A stretch of 64,000 bases of DNA from Rothia sp. (in: high G+C Gram-positive bacteria) (lineage in GTDB: Bacteria; Actinomycetota; Actinomycetes; Actinomycetales; Micrococcaceae): NCBI RefSeq assembly GCF_030540545.1, contig NZ_JAUNVZ010000005.1, positions 1-64,000 on the forward strand, given 5' to 3'. The position numbers and the translations under genes are program-made. The first letter of the stretch is position 1. Each line of letters starts with the position of its first letter. The notes beneath the pieces are model-generated. The model saw only the letters and a list, made by a program, of their open reading frames with translations. It did not search any database and was not told the DNA's origin. Shown one piece after another: positions 35,852 through 45,715 of the stretch.

Positions 35852-37750
35852 ATGAGTGAAACTAGCCCCGCACCGCACTACTCCGCACGCTACACCGGCC
35901 CGGCACCGGTCACCGCCTCCGGCATTGACAACACCGCAGATAACCCCAACGACCCCAATAGCGCCGCGGCGGCACGTATCACCACCACCCCGCCCTCACC
36001 CCAAGAATACGAAGCGATCCTACGACGCCTCGCCGCAGCAGAAACCACGCGCACCAATATGGATCGCCAGCTGCGCAGCGCCACCCAGAAAAACCAGAAA
36101 CTCGTCGACGCACTCACCCGCACCAAAGCCGAAATTGAGCGCCTGCGCGTATCCCTCGCCAAGGACGTACAACCCCCGCTCAACTCCGCTGTCGTGCTCG
36201 CCGTCGGTACTAACCGCATGACCTACGACCAGCTCGCCGAAGGTAAAACCCCCGCCGAAGCCGAACCCTTCATTGACGTGCTCTCCTCGGGACGCCTGGT
36301 GCGCGTGCCCGCCTCCGCACTGCTCGATATGAACGAGCTCAAGCCCGGCATGACCGTGCTACTCACCGACACCATGGAAGCCGTGGTATCCCTGGGCTAC
36401 GAAACCAATGGCGATGTGGTCACCGTGCGCGAAGTTCTCGAAGAACAGGGTGCTGATAGCACCGGCGCACCGCTCACCCGAGTACTGATTGACCTGCCCA
36501 ATGGCTCCAGTCAGATTGTGCGCGCCGCCGGATCCATTGACCCCGCCACCCTGCGTACGGGTGATGCGGTCACCCTGGACTCCCGTTCCCGCATGATTAC
36601 CTTCCGCGTGCCCGCAGCGCGCAGCCAGGAACTCGTGCTCGAAGAAGTACCCGATATTACCTTCTCCCAGATCGGCGGCCTGGGTGCCCAGATTGAACAG
36701 ATTCGCGATGCGGTCGAGCTGCCCTACCTGCACCCCGAAATCTTCGAAGAGTACCACCTGGCACCGCCCAAGGGCATTCTGCTCTACGGCCCTCCCGGCA
36801 ACGGTAAAACCCTGATTGCCAAGGCGGTTGCTCACTCCCTGGCTCAGCGCGCGGCAGCCTCCAATCCGGGTGCGGGCACTCGCGGCTACTTCCTGAATAT
36901 TAAGGGCCCGGAGCTGCTGGATAAATTCGTGGGTGAGACCGAACGTCAGATTCGCGATATTTTCTCCGCAGCCCGCGATAAGGCGCGTGCCGGTCACCCC
37001 GTTGTGGTTTTCTTTGATGAAATGGAGTCTCTATTCCGTACGCGTGGTACGGGTCGCTCCTCGGATATTGAGACGACTATTGTGCCGCAGCTGCTGGCTG
37101 AAATTGACGGCGTGGAATCCCTGCATAATGTGATTGTTATTGGAGCCACTAACCGCGAAGATTTGATTGATGCCGCCGTAATGCGCCCCGGACGACTGGA
37201 CCTGAAAATCCGCATTAACCGCCCGGACGCCGCGGGAGCTGCCGAAATCTTCCGCCTGTATCTGAACAACACGCTGCCCTATAGCCCGGAAGAAGTCACG
37301 GCTCACGGGGGAGTACAGCCCGCCATTGACGCCATGATCGCCTCGGCGGTTACCGCACTCTATGAACGCAGCCCGCGTAACGCCTATGCCCTGGCAAAGG
37401 TAGCGAGCGGATTCGGCGCACCCGGCTACGAAGGCACCCAGACGCAGCTGAGCGAACACCTGCTCTACCGCGGAGATTTCGTCTCCGGCGCGGTGATTCG
37501 CAATATTGTGGACCGTGCCAAGAAACAGGCAATTAAGGAGCAACTGCAGGCGCTCACCGCTGCCGAAAACACCGGCGCTACCGGGCGCGTGGCTACGGGT
37601 ATCTCCACAGCTCACCTGCTCGAGGCGGTCCGTGCCGAGTTTGAGGATCAGGTGGAGCTTCCTCCCACCCCGGATGTTGAAGACGCCCTTGCGGTTGCCG
37701 GCGTACACGGTCGCCTGGTGGCTGTGTTGCCTCCCGCGGGTGCCTTCTAA
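35852..37750 (+). CDS. arc: Proteasome-associated ATPase ARC/Mpa
   Basis: A 632-residue AAA+ ring ATPase that unfolds pupylated proteins. It has a disordered N-terminus, a Pup-binding coiled coil (about 45-105), tandem OB domains (about 105-250) and the AAA+ module with Walker A GPPGNGKT and Walker B VVFFDEMES. The C-terminus is VLPPAGAF; the terminal Gln-Tyr-Leu that docks Mpa on the 20S proteasome is absent, in line with the absence of prcBA downstream. It is followed by dop and pup. Normally trmI lies upstream of arc; here McrBC does. Confidence 0.94.
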   Translation: MSETSPAPHYSARYTGPAPVTASGIDNTADNPNDPNSAAAARITTTPPSPQEYEAILRRLAAAETTRTNMDRQLRSATQKNQKLVDALTRTKAEIERLRVSLAKDVQPPLNSAVVLAVGTNRMTYDQLAEGKTPAEAEPFIDVLSSGRLVRVPASALLDMNELKPGMTVLLTDTMEAVVSLGYETNGDVVTVREVLEEQGADSTGAPLTRVLIDLPNGSSQIVRAAGSIDPATLRTGDAVTLDSRSRMITFRVPAARSQELVLEEVPDITFSQIGGLGAQIEQIRDAVELPYLHPEIFEEYHLAPPKGILLYGPPGNGKTLIAKAVAHSLAQRAAASNPGAGTRGYFLNIKGPELLDKFVGETERQIRDIFSAARDKARAGHPVVVFFDEMESLFRTRGTGRSSDIETTIVPQLLAEIDGVESLHNVIVIGATNREDLIDAAVMRPGRLDLKIRINRPDAAGAAEIFRLYLNNTLPYSPEEVTAHGGVQPAIDAMIASAVTALYERSPRNAYALAKVASGFGAPGYEGTQTQLSEHLLYRGDFVSGAVIRNIVDRAKKQAIKEQLQALTAAENTGATGRVATGISTAHLLEAVRAEFEDQVELPPTPDVEDALAVAGVHGRLVAVLPPAGAF

Positions 37751-37934
37751 AGCCCGTCTAAAACCCCGGTAAATATGCTCGCAGCAGCTATTTCGCGCAA
37801 TAGTTTCTATATTTGTTCCCATGCCAGCCCTGGTCTTGGCCAATCGTGCGGAGTAGAGTGGAATATATACGTGTCACATGCGCGTTAAATACATAGAAAT
37901 CAATGCGCACCAGCCATGGATCAAGGAGAAAATC

Positions 37935-39701
37935 GTGACTGATAACCCGCAGGTGTACGGCGTGTCCCGCATTATGGGCGCCGAAACCGAATACGGCGTG
38001 ATTGCCCCCACCCAGCCGGGTACTAACCCCACGGTGCTCTCCGCCATGGTGGTCAATACCTATGCGCAGCTTGCCTCCAAGAGTGGCGAGGCACTGCGCG
38101 AGCAGGTGCAGCGCGCAGCCCACGCGGCTCAGCTGGCACAGCGCGGCGAAGCGGAAGAATACGCCGACACGGTTGCGCGCGGTGAGCAGCGCCAGGGTGT
38201 ATGGTCCAGCGAATCCGAAAGCCCCCTCACCGATGCTTATGGTGAGACCATGAGCGCTGAGGATGCCCACGCTTCCCAGATGACTCACACTCGTCGTGAG
38301 CTGACCAGTGAAGATATTGCTCTGGAGGTTCTTCGCGAGGCGGGCATTGACCAGGCTGCAACCATTCACGGCCGCGGCGGCTACCCCGAGCGCCTGGACT
38401 GGGACGCCATGACCATGAACGCGATCCTGCCCAATGGTGCGCGCCTATACGTGGACCACGCGCACCCGGAGTACTCCTCGCCCGAGACCCGCTCGCCCCT
38501 GGAGGCCGTGCTCTATGACGCTGCCGGTGATGTGATTGCCTACCGCGCCTGCCGTGAAATTGCCGCCCATAGTGAGCTGCCGCCGGTGAGCCTGTACAAG
38601 AACAATACCGACTCTAAGGGTCAGTCCTACGGTGCGCATGAGAACTATATGCTCTCGCGCGAGACCGAGTTTGAGGATATTGTGTCGGCACTCCTGCCGT
38701 TCTTTGCCACCCGTTCAATTATGATCGGTGCCGGACGCGTAGGCATCGGCCGCCACGGCGAGCAGCCGGGCTTCCAGATTTCCTCCCGCGCGGACTTCTT
38801 TGAGCGCCTGGTGGGTCTTGAAACCACCCTGCGCCGCCCGCTGATTAATACTCGCGATGAGCCCCACGCAAACCCCGCCAAGTACCGTCGTCTGCACGTG
38901 ATTCCGGCGGATGCGAACCTCTCGCACTACTCGAATTTCCTCAAGTTTGGTACCGCCGCCCTGGTACTGAATCTGGTTGAGTCTTCCAAGGCGCCCTTTA
39001 TTCAGCTCTCTGATCCGGTCTATGCTTTCCAGCAGGTCAGCCACGATCTGAGCCTGAGCGTGCAGCTGCCTCTTGCCTATGCTGACGCGGATTTGAACCT
39101 GGGTGAGAGTGTGACCGCCCTGCAGGTTCAGCGTATTTTCCTGGACGCCTGCCGTGCCCATGAAGAGAGTAATCCCGCCGGTTTGGATCAGCAGACCCGC
39201 CAGGTGCTGGACTTGTGGGATGAAGTTCTCACCGCCCTGGAAACCGACCCGCTCTCTCTGGCGGATCGTCTGGACTGGGTGGCTAAGTACTCCCTGGTGC
39301 GCGGCTATATGGCTAAGGGTGTACCCGCCGATTCCCCCAAGCTTGCTGCCCTGGATTTGCAGTATGCCGATATTGATCCCGAGCGCGGTCTGTACCATCG
39401 CCTGGTGGCTCGCGGACGCATGCGAACCATGTTCAATTCTGCACAGATTGAGCAGGCAATTATTGAGCCGCCCGCCGATACTCGCGCTTATCTGCGCGGT
39501 ACCCTCATGCACCGTTTCGGCCACGAAATCATCGGCATTAACTGGGATTCGGTTTCGGCGCGCGGCCGCTACTCGCGCGAGCTGACCCGCCTGGTCATGG
39601 ACGAGCCCGCCGCCTACACCCGCGAGCAGGTGGAGCCCCTACTGGCGCGAGTGCATCATTCCGATCAGCTGCTGCAGGCGCTGCGAGGTAACCAGCGCTA
39701 G
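37935..39701 (+). CDS. dop: Pup deamidase/depupylase Dop
   Basis: A 588-residue enzyme of the carboxylate-amine ligase fold. It deamidates the C-terminal Gln of Pup and removes Pup from targets. The N-terminal SRIMGAETEYGV is the nucleotide/metal-binding start; YVDHAHPEYSSPETRSP, YKNNTDSKGQSYGAHENYM and the FQISSRADFFE segment are family hallmarks. There is a longer than usual charged insertion around residues 55-110 ([20 protein letters not shown]...). GTG 37935 has AAGGAG upstream; the frame opens earlier at 37878 without support. Confidence 0.94.
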   Translation: MTDNPQVYGVSRIMGAETEYGVIAPTQPGTNPTVLSAMVVNTYAQLASKSGEALREQVQRAAHAAQLAQRGEAEEYADTVARGEQRQGVWSSESESPLTDAYGETMSAEDAHASQMTHTRRELTSEDIALEVLREAGIDQAATIHGRGGYPERLDWDAMTMNAILPNGARLYVDHAHPEYSSPETRSPLEAVLYDAAGDVIAYRACREIAAHSELPPVSLYKNNTDSKGQSYGAHENYMLSRETEFEDIVSALLPFFATRSIMIGAGRVGIGRHGEQPGFQISSRADFFERLVGLETTLRRPLINTRDEPHANPAKYRRLHVIPADANLSHYSNFLKFGTAALVLNLVESSKAPFIQLSDPVYAFQQVSHDLSLSVQLPLAYADADLNLGESVTALQVQRIFLDACRAHEESNPAGLDQQTRQVLDLWDEVLTALETDPLSLADRLDWVAKYSLVRGYMAKGVPADSPKLAALDLQYADIDPERGLYHRLVARGRMRTMFNSAQIEQAIIEPPADTRAYLRGTLMHRFGHEIIGINWDSVSARGRYSRELTRLVMDEPAAYTREQVEPLLARVHHSDQLLQALRGNQR

Positions 39702-39815
39702 ACTTTGCATGAGAAGTAGAGTGCGGCGTCTAAAGATTCCGCACGAGAGCTCAAGCAGCAACTCACACCCTACACTAGTACATAGACTTATATAGACCCC
39801 GAAAGAGAGAAAATT

Positions 39816-40013
39816 ATGGCACAGGAACGCATTCAGCAGCAGACATCCTTTGAACAGGCGCAGGCACCGGCTGAGCAGGAACTGACCTTTAGCAATACCA
39901 TTGCCGCTCAGGACGTGACCGATGTTGACGACCTGCTGGACGAAATTGACGGTCTGCTGGCTGAAAACGCCGAGGACTTCGTGACCGGTTTCGTGCAGAA
40001 GGGCGGTCAGTAG
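39816..40013 (+). CDS. pup: Prokaryotic ubiquitin-like protein Pup
   Basis: A 65-residue mostly disordered protein ending DFVTGFVQKGGQ. The terminal Gly-Gly-Gln must be deamidated to Glu by Dop before ligation to lysines. The DVDDLLDEIDGLLAENAEDF segment is the helix bound by ARC. ATG preceded by GAAAGAGAG. The usual following genes prcB, prcA and pafA are not here. Confidence 0.95.
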   Translation: MAQERIQQQTSFEQAQAPAEQELTFSNTIAAQDVTDVDDLLDEIDGLLAENAEDFVTGFVQKGGQ

Positions 40014-40128
40014 GCTCCCACGCCGGCTGTGTGAGGGCGGGCGCCGCCTTCAGGTGCCGCCTCGCCGTTGATAAATCTCGGCGCGGGCGGTACAGCGGCT
40101 CCGCCTCTTCCCCAGCTAGCGAACATAG

Positions 40129-40173
40129 TAGCCCCAAACTCGCAGGTGCGCGCGTTTGGGGCTAAAATTTTTT
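40129..40173. terminator. Terminator after pup
   Basis: Perfect 11-bp stem (40129-40139 with 40154-40164), then AAA and a T7 run. Ends the dop-pup transcript before dnaJ. Confidence 0.88.
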
Positions 40174-40204
40174 CCTAGATTTATTGCTAACCCAAAGGAA
40201 ATTT

Positions 40205-41344
40205 GTGGCTACTCATTATGAAACTCTGGGTGTCTCCAAAGACGCCAGCGGTGAGGAAATTAAGAAGGCTTACCGCAAGAAGGCTCGCCAGCTGCACCCG
40301 GATATTAACCCGAGTGAAGAGGCAGCTGAAGAGTTCAAGCGCGTGACCCTGGCCTACGAGGTGCTCTCGGATAACGAAAAGCGTCGCATTTATGACATGA
40401 CCGGCGATGAGCAGGGCCGTGCGGGCGGTTACCCCGGCGGCGCAGGTGGCTTCTCCGGTGGTTTCGGCGGCTTTGAGGACATTATTAATATGTTCACCGG
40501 CGGCGGCTTTGGTGGTGGTTTCGGCGGCCAGACCACCCGCGAGCGCCAGGGTAATGACGAGCTGATTAATGTCTCCATTAGCCTCAAGGACGCTGTTTTC
40601 GGTACCACCAAGACCGTACATGTGCGTACCGCAACCACCTGTCAGTCCTGTGAGGGCTCGGGTGCGGCTCCCGGCACCGAGCCGGTGACCTGCTCCACCT
40701 GTGCCGGTCACGGCGTGGTTCAGCGTCAGGTGCGCTCCATCCTGGGTAATATTGTGCAGCAGGTTCCCTGCCCGGATTGCCGTGGCGAGGGCGTGCGCAT
40801 TGAGACTCCCTGCCCCGAGTGCCAGGGTGCCGGTCGTGTGCGTAGCGAGCGTGAGCAGACCTTCGATATTCCTGCCGGTGTGCACGACGGTGCGCGTATG
40901 CGTATTCGCGGCGGCGGCGAGGCGGGTATTCACGGCGGTCCGAATGGTGACCTGCTGATTGACCTGCACATTAAGCACGATGATCACTTTGAGCGTGAGG
41001 GCGATAATCTGACCACTCGCGTGGAGATTTCCATGCCCGCTGCGGCTCTGGGTACCGAGATTACCCTGGAGACTTTTGACGGCCCGCAGCAGCTGGTGAT
41101 TCCTGCCGGTACGCAGGCGGGCGATGTGCTGACTCTGAAGGGTCTGGGCGCGAGTGTGCTGCATGAGGAGCGCCGCGGCGATCTGCTGGTGCGCGTGCAG
41201 GTGGTTACCCCGACCGATCTGTCCAAGGAGCAGAAGGATCTGCTGCGTCAGCTGGCGTCGCTGCGCGGTGAGACTCTGACCGAGGTTAAGCATGTTAAGC
41301 AGAAGCAGGGTTTCTTCTCGCGTTTGAAGGATTCTTTCCAGTAA
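40205..41344 (+). CDS. dnaJ: Chaperone protein DnaJ
   Basis: A 379-residue Hsp40. The J-domain has His-Pro-Asp (LHPDINPSE); a Gly/Phe-rich linker follows; then four CxxCxGxG zinc repeats ([32 protein letters not shown]) and the C-terminal substrate domain. It stimulates DnaK. GTG 40205 has AAAGGAA upstream; a TTG start at 40184 is rejected. hrcA, which normally precedes this dnaJ copy in actinobacteria, is absent; pup lies upstream instead. rsmE follows. Confidence 0.95.
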   Translation: MATHYETLGVSKDASGEEIKKAYRKKARQLHPDINPSEEAAEEFKRVTLAYEVLSDNEKRRIYDMTGDEQGRAGGYPGGAGGFSGGFGGFEDIINMFTGGGFGGGFGGQTTRERQGNDELINVSISLKDAVFGTTKTVHVRTATTCQSCEGSGAAPGTEPVTCSTCAGHGVVQRQVRSILGNIVQQVPCPDCRGEGVRIETPCPECQGAGRVRSEREQTFDIPAGVHDGARMRIRGGGEAGIHGGPNGDLLIDLHIKHDDHFEREGDNLTTRVEISMPAAALGTEITLETFDGPQQLVIPAGTQAGDVLTLKGLGASVLHEERRGDLLVRVQVVTPTDLSKEQKDLLRQLASLRGETLTEVKHVKQKQGFFSRLKDSFQ

Positions 41345-41374
41345 ATAGCTGAGCTTAGAGCTTGAGTGATATAG

Positions 41375-41424
41375 CCGCAGGGCGTGTATTTTTCCCGTAG
41401 AATGGGGGAGTACACGCCCTGCGG
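41375..41424. terminator. Hairpin between dnaJ and rsmE
   Basis: Perfect 14-bp stem (41375-41388 with 41411-41424). The loop contains TTTTTCCC and GGGGGAGT; no T-run after the stem. Confidence 0.65.
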
Positions 41425-41508
41425 GCATATTCGGGCTCTATGTGACTCGTGTTTTATTCGTGCTAGCACTTAGCCCGTCCGATACATTTCAGAATAAATG
41501 AGGTAGTC

Positions 41509-42312
41509 ATGACCGCCCCCATGTTTTATATTTCTGCCGAGCAGATGCAGGCGCTAGCCGCAGGCTCCGTTTTTGAGCTGCGCGGCGCCGAGGGTAAGCA
41601 CGCCCTGGTCAAGCGCATGGAGCTGGGCGAGGAGATTTCTCTGGGTGATGGTTCCGGCGCCTACGCTCACGGCACGGTGGATGCGATCCTGCCCGATGGC
41701 GTGGCGGTTCGCGTTGAAACTCTGGGTATCGAGGTGCCCGCCCCGGCAACCTACCTGGTGCAGGCTCTGGCAAAGGACGGTCGCGATTTGCTGGGTATTG
41801 AGACCGCTACCGAGTTGGGTGTGGCGGGCGTGGTGCCCTGGAGTGCGGACCGTTCCATTGTGCGTTGGAAGGGCGACCGCGCCGCGAAGGCTCACGCCAA
41901 GTGGGAAAACACGGTCTATGCTGCGGCTAAGCAGTCCCGTCGCGCGCTGATTCCTACCGTGTACGATTTGCATTCTTCGGTGGAGTTGGCGGAGTTTATT
42001 GCGCAGGTCACCGCTCCGGCTGAGGGTTCTGAACAGTCCGATTCTGCTATCCCGGAAGCCGCTGTTTTTATTCTGCATGAAAATGCCACCGAGCGCCTCT
42101 CCACCCAACTTTCGGCTCTAGTTTCCAGTGAGAACCTACCCGCAGAAATCTATGTGATTGTCGGACCCGAGGGCGGTATTGCCCCGCGCGAAGTAGAGCT
42201 CTTTACCCAGGCGGGTGCACGCTTGGCGCTGCTGGGTACGGAGGTGCTGCGCGCCTCCACCGCGGGCTCGGCGGCTCTGTGCGTGCTGAACACCGTCACG
42301 GGGCGTTTCTAA
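41509..42312 (+). CDS. rsmE: 16S rRNA (uracil-1498-N3)-methyltransferase
   Basis: A 267-residue SPOUT methyltransferase that modifies U1498 in the 30S decoding region. SAM-binding trefoil knot segments are YVIVGPEGGIAPREVELF and LLGTEVLRASTAGSAAL. The N-terminal PUA-like domain is normal. GAGGTAG precedes the ATG. Downstream of dnaJ as in most actinobacteria. Confidence 0.94.
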   Translation: MTAPMFYISAEQMQALAAGSVFELRGAEGKHALVKRMELGEEISLGDGSGAYAHGTVDAILPDGVAVRVETLGIEVPAPATYLVQALAKDGRDLLGIETATELGVAGVVPWSADRSIVRWKGDRAAKAHAKWENTVYAAAKQSRRALIPTVYDLHSSVELAEFIAQVTAPAEGSEQSDSAIPEAAVFILHENATERLSTQLSALVSSENLPAEIYVIVGPEGGIAPREVELFTQAGARLALLGTEVLRASTAGSAALCVLNTVTGRF

Positions 42313-42420
42313 AAGCACCGTTCCACGCCCTGCGTGCCCCGCGCCTCGTTATGCTCCGCCCGCGCCCATAGTACCTATTGTGTCTAGAGCATAAGAACCA
42401 TACTTTTATGCTCATAGATA

Positions 42421-42449
42421 TTCGGTTGGGTGCTGCCGGGCGGTATAAT
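42421..42449 (+). promoter_or_regulatory. Promoter of the phoH-ybeY operon
   Basis: TATAAT at 42444-42449 with TTCGGT at 42421-42426, 17-bp spacing. The resulting leader is about 135 nt and contains an ATTCTGCG/CGCAGAAT pair and other stems before AGGAG and the phoH ATG. Confidence 0.6.
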
Positions 42450-42591
42450 GGTGCTACGGTTTCCCTATATTCTGCGGGTTTTTCCCAACCTCGCGCACCC
42501 GGTGTAGTGCCCGTTTGCCTCGCAGAATCGTAACGTTCAATGGGTTGAGCGTTAGGGCGGAAACCGCTCACCTACTAGCCTAGGAGCTTTT

Positions 42592-43743
42592 ATGTCTACC
42601 TCACGACCGCTTGCCACGGCACGCACCGTCAGCTTCAAGAGCGCAGCTGAAATGATCGCGGTGCTCGGCCCGTCGGATGCTCATGTGAGCATTATTGAGG
42701 ACTATTTTGAGGGTCTGCAGATTATCCCTAAGGACCTTGACCTGCTGGTAACCGGCCCGAGCGAATCGGTGACCACCGCCGCGAAACTATTGCAGGAGCT
42801 GCGCGTGCTCGCCAGCCACGATACGCAGATCACCACCCAGCTCATTCACCGCCTGATGGGCATGCTGGGCGATGAGCTGGCTGCCTCCACGGCGCTGTCC
42901 ACCAGTATTTTGTCGACGCGCGGTAAGACTATTCGCCCCAAGACCGTTAACCAAAAGAAATATGTGGACGCCATTGACGACAATACCGTTATTTTCGGTA
43001 TTGGTCCTGCCGGTACGGGTAAAACCTATTTGGCAATGGCAAAGGCGGTTCAGGCACTGCAATCACGCGAAGTGTCTCGTATCATCTTGACGCGTCCTGC
43101 GGTGGAGGCGGGTGAACGCCTGGGTTTCCTACCCGGCACCCTGAACGATAAGATCGACCCCTACCTGCGCCCGCTCTACGATGCCCTGCACGATATGCTC
43201 GAGCCCGAAACCATCCCCAAACTGATGGAAGCCGGCACTATTGAGGTCGCACCCCTGGCGTATATGCGCGGTCGCACCCTCAATGACGCCTTCATTATTC
43301 TTGACGAGGCGCAGAATACCACCGCCGAACAGATGAAAATGTTCCTGACCCGCCTGGGCTTCGGCTCGAAAATGGTCATTACCGGTGACGTGACCCAGGT
43401 GGATTTGCCCGGCGGTCAGGCATCGGGTCTGAAGCAGGTGCGTAATATTCTCGAGGGCGTGGAAGATATCCACTTTAGTATTCTCGAATCCACCGACGTG
43501 GTGCGCCACTCCCTGGTTTCCAATATTGTCTCCGCATACGACCGCTGGGGCGAGGACCAGAAGGCCATGGAACGCAAGCGTAACCGCAAGGTCAAGCGCG
43601 AAACCATTGAGGCAGCAGCCCTGCGCCTGCTCGACCGCGCCGGTATCAATGGCGAGGACGAAGTAAGCAAGGAACAGGCAGCGGCAGGCTTTGTGCAGCG
43701 CGCCTCCGGCACGGAAAATTCCACCAAGGAAACCGGCGCCTAA
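42592..43743 (+). CDS. phoH: PhoH-family ATPase
   Basis: A 383-residue PhoH-like protein. Walker A GPAGTGKTYLAM lies near residue 142; RPAVEAGERLGFLPG, the Walker B IILDEAQNTT, and TGDVTQVDLP follow. PhoH proteins are linked to RNA metabolism and sit beside ybeY across bacteria. Starts after AGGAG. First gene of a phoH-ybeY-CNNM-era cluster with short gaps. Confidence 0.93.
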   Translation: MSTSRPLATARTVSFKSAAEMIAVLGPSDAHVSIIEDYFEGLQIIPKDLDLLVTGPSESVTTAAKLLQELRVLASHDTQITTQLIHRLMGMLGDELAASTALSTSILSTRGKTIRPKTVNQKKYVDAIDDNTVIFGIGPAGTGKTYLAMAKAVQALQSREVSRIILTRPAVEAGERLGFLPGTLNDKIDPYLRPLYDALHDMLEPETIPKLMEAGTIEVAPLAYMRGRTLNDAFIILDEAQNTTAEQMKMFLTRLGFGSKMVITGDVTQVDLPGGQASGLKQVRNILEGVEDIHFSILESTDVVRHSLVSNIVSAYDRWGEDQKAMERKRNRKVKRETIEAAALRLLDRAGINGEDEVSKEQAAAGFVQRASGTENSTKETGA

Positions 43744-43801
43744 ACCGCGCACACATGCCTACAGCCCATATTCGCCCACATCAACCAGCTAAGGAGCCCC
43801 C

Positions 43802-44323
43802 GTGGCACAGATTGAACTTGAGGTAGAAGACCCGGCAACCGGCGCCGGCGAGCAGGAAGACGCCTTTGTTGCGGCGTCCTTTGCCGAGCTAGACGTTGAG
43901 GTACTCGAGCGCCTGGTCGCTTTCGCCTTTGACCGCATGTACCTCTCCCAGGAAACCGAGCTGTCCATTTCCGTGGTCAACGAAGAGGAAATGGAACGAA
44001 TCCACATTGAATGGATGGACCTGCCCGGCCCGACCGATGTCATGAGCTTCCCCATGGATGAGCTGAGCCCGGGTACCGAGGACAATCTGACCGAGGGCTT
44101 CTTGGGTGATATTGTGCTCTGCCCGCCCGTGGCTGCACGCCAGGGCGCGGCGGCTGGCCACTCGACCATGGACGAGTTCTGCCTGCTGACCGTGCACGGT
44201 ATTTTGCACTGCCTGGGCTACGACCACCACACCCCCGAGGAAGAGGCTGAAATGTTCGGCATTCAGCGCTCGATCCTCGAGGCGTTTTTGGGTCGCCCGG
44301 CACCGGTTGAGACCAAGCACTAG
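43802..44323 (+). CDS. ybeY: rRNA maturation RNase YbeY
   Basis: A 173-residue zinc endoribonuclease for 16S rRNA 3'-end maturation and ribosome quality control. The zinc triad is in HGILHCLGYDH near the C-terminus; GPTDVMSFPMDE and the LGDIVLCPP strand fit the family. GTG start preceded by AAGGAG. Followed 9 bp later by the CNNM gene. Confidence 0.94.
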   Translation: MAQIELEVEDPATGAGEQEDAFVAASFAELDVEVLERLVAFAFDRMYLSQETELSISVVNEEEMERIHIEWMDLPGPTDVMSFPMDELSPGTEDNLTEGFLGDIVLCPPVAARQGAAAGHSTMDEFCLLTVHGILHCLGYDHHTPEEEAEMFGIQRSILEAFLGRPAPVETKH

Positions 44324-44332
44324 GGCGCGCGC

Positions 44333-45679
44333 GTGACTGGTTTTCTACTGCTGGCCATTGCTCTGCTGTGCTGCGCTTTTGCGGTGATGATTGCGATTGC
44401 CGAGACAGCGTTTACCTACCTGCCTCACGCCGAGGCGGAAGAGATTGCCGCCAAGCACCCGGGGACCGTGGCTGAGCGTGTGCTTGAGCACGCCGTGCAG
44501 GGTCAGAGCGAACGCTATACGCACCCCCTGCGCCTGGCGCGCGTGCTGGCTGCCGGTGCCGCAACCGCGACAACCCTGCTGGCTTTTGAAAGCTGGGTTT
44601 CGCATCCGCTGGCGCTCGCCCTGACCCTGGTGCTGCTGGCGCTGGTGGGTTACCCGCTGCTGCATGTACTGGCTCGCTCTGCCGGTCGTAATCGTGCCGC
44701 GACCATGATTGCGCTCTTTGCCCGCCCGATTTCTCTCAATGCTGCGGTTCTTTCGCCCGTGACCGGTGCCCTGGATGCCCTAACATCCCGCCTGGCGCCC
44801 AATCGCGAGGTGGAGCGCGCCGCCGGTGTCTTTGAGGAAGATGAGCTGCGCGAATTCCTGGAGCGCGCCGAAGCGGCAGAAACCATTGAAGACGACGAAG
44901 CGCAGATCGTACAGTCCGTATTCGAAATGGACGATACGCGCATTCGTTCCGTGATGGTTCCGCGCACCGATATTCTTTCGGTGGAGGCAGGCACCGGCTG
45001 CGAAGAGGCACTGCAGATCTTCCTGCGCTCGGGTTTCTCCCGCATGCCCGTGATTGGTGAATCCTCGGATGATATTTTGGGTGTGCTGTATCTGAAAGAC
45101 ACCATGCGCGCCCTGGTGACTTCGAATGCTCGCCCGGATACTCCCATTGAGCAGCTCATGCGCCCGGCACGTTTCGAACCGGAATCCCGCCCCGTCATGG
45201 AGCTGCTGCGCCAAATGCAGCGCGAAGCCAGCCACGTGGCAATTGTGGTCGATGAGTATGGTGGAACCGCCGGCATGATCACCCTGGAAGATCTGATCGA
45301 GGAACTTGTGGGCGATATTGCCGATGAGTACGATCAGGAACGCCCCGAATACGAACTGCTAGAAGACGGCAGCTTTAGGGTTTCGGCGCGACTGGGTATT
45401 GAAGAATTGGGCGAGATTTTCGGTATTGACCTTGAGGATGAAGATGTCGATACCGTGGGCGGCCTGATGGCTAAGCACCTAAACCGTGTGCCCATTGTCG
45501 GCTCCGAGGTCAGCGTGGAGGGTATTCACCTGCGCGCTACCGGTGCGGGCGGCCGTCGCCACCGCGTGCAGACCATTATTGCCAGCGTGGATCGTAGCGC
45601 CCATCTCAGCCCGGGGGAGAGCACCCCGAATACACAGACTATCGAAGAATTTTCACAGGAGACTGAGCCTAGCGCCTAG
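44333..45679 (+). CDS. CNNM/hemolysin-C family membrane protein with CBS domains
   Basis: A 448-residue protein. The N-terminal CNNM membrane domain has about four spans (start [18 protein letters not shown]). A CBS pair follows from about residue 200 ([12 protein letters not shown], and [20 protein letters not shown]), then a CorC_HlyC C-terminal domain ([16 protein letters not shown]). Such proteins act in magnesium or cobalt transport and sensing. GTG start at 44333. It stands between ybeY and era, the common actinobacterial order. Confidence 0.9.
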   Translation: MTGFLLLAIALLCCAFAVMIAIAETAFTYLPHAEAEEIAAKHPGTVAERVLEHAVQGQSERYTHPLRLARVLAAGAATATTLLAFESWVSHPLALALTLVLLALVGYPLLHVLARSAGRNRAATMIALFARPISLNAAVLSPVTGALDALTSRLAPNREVERAAGVFEEDELREFLERAEAAETIEDDEAQIVQSVFEMDDTRIRSVMVPRTDILSVEAGTGCEEALQIFLRSGFSRMPVIGESSDDILGVLYLKDTMRALVTSNARPDTPIEQLMRPARFEPESRPVMELLRQMQREASHVAIVVDEYGGTAGMITLEDLIEELVGDIADEYDQERPEYELLEDGSFRVSARLGIEELGEIFGIDLEDEDVDTVGGLMAKHLNRVPIVGSEVSVEGIHLRATGAGGRRHRVQTIIASVDRSAHLSPGESTPNTQTIEEFSQETEPSA

Positions 45680-45715
45680 GTGCAGCTCACGTTTTCACGA
45701 GTTAAGGAATATATT

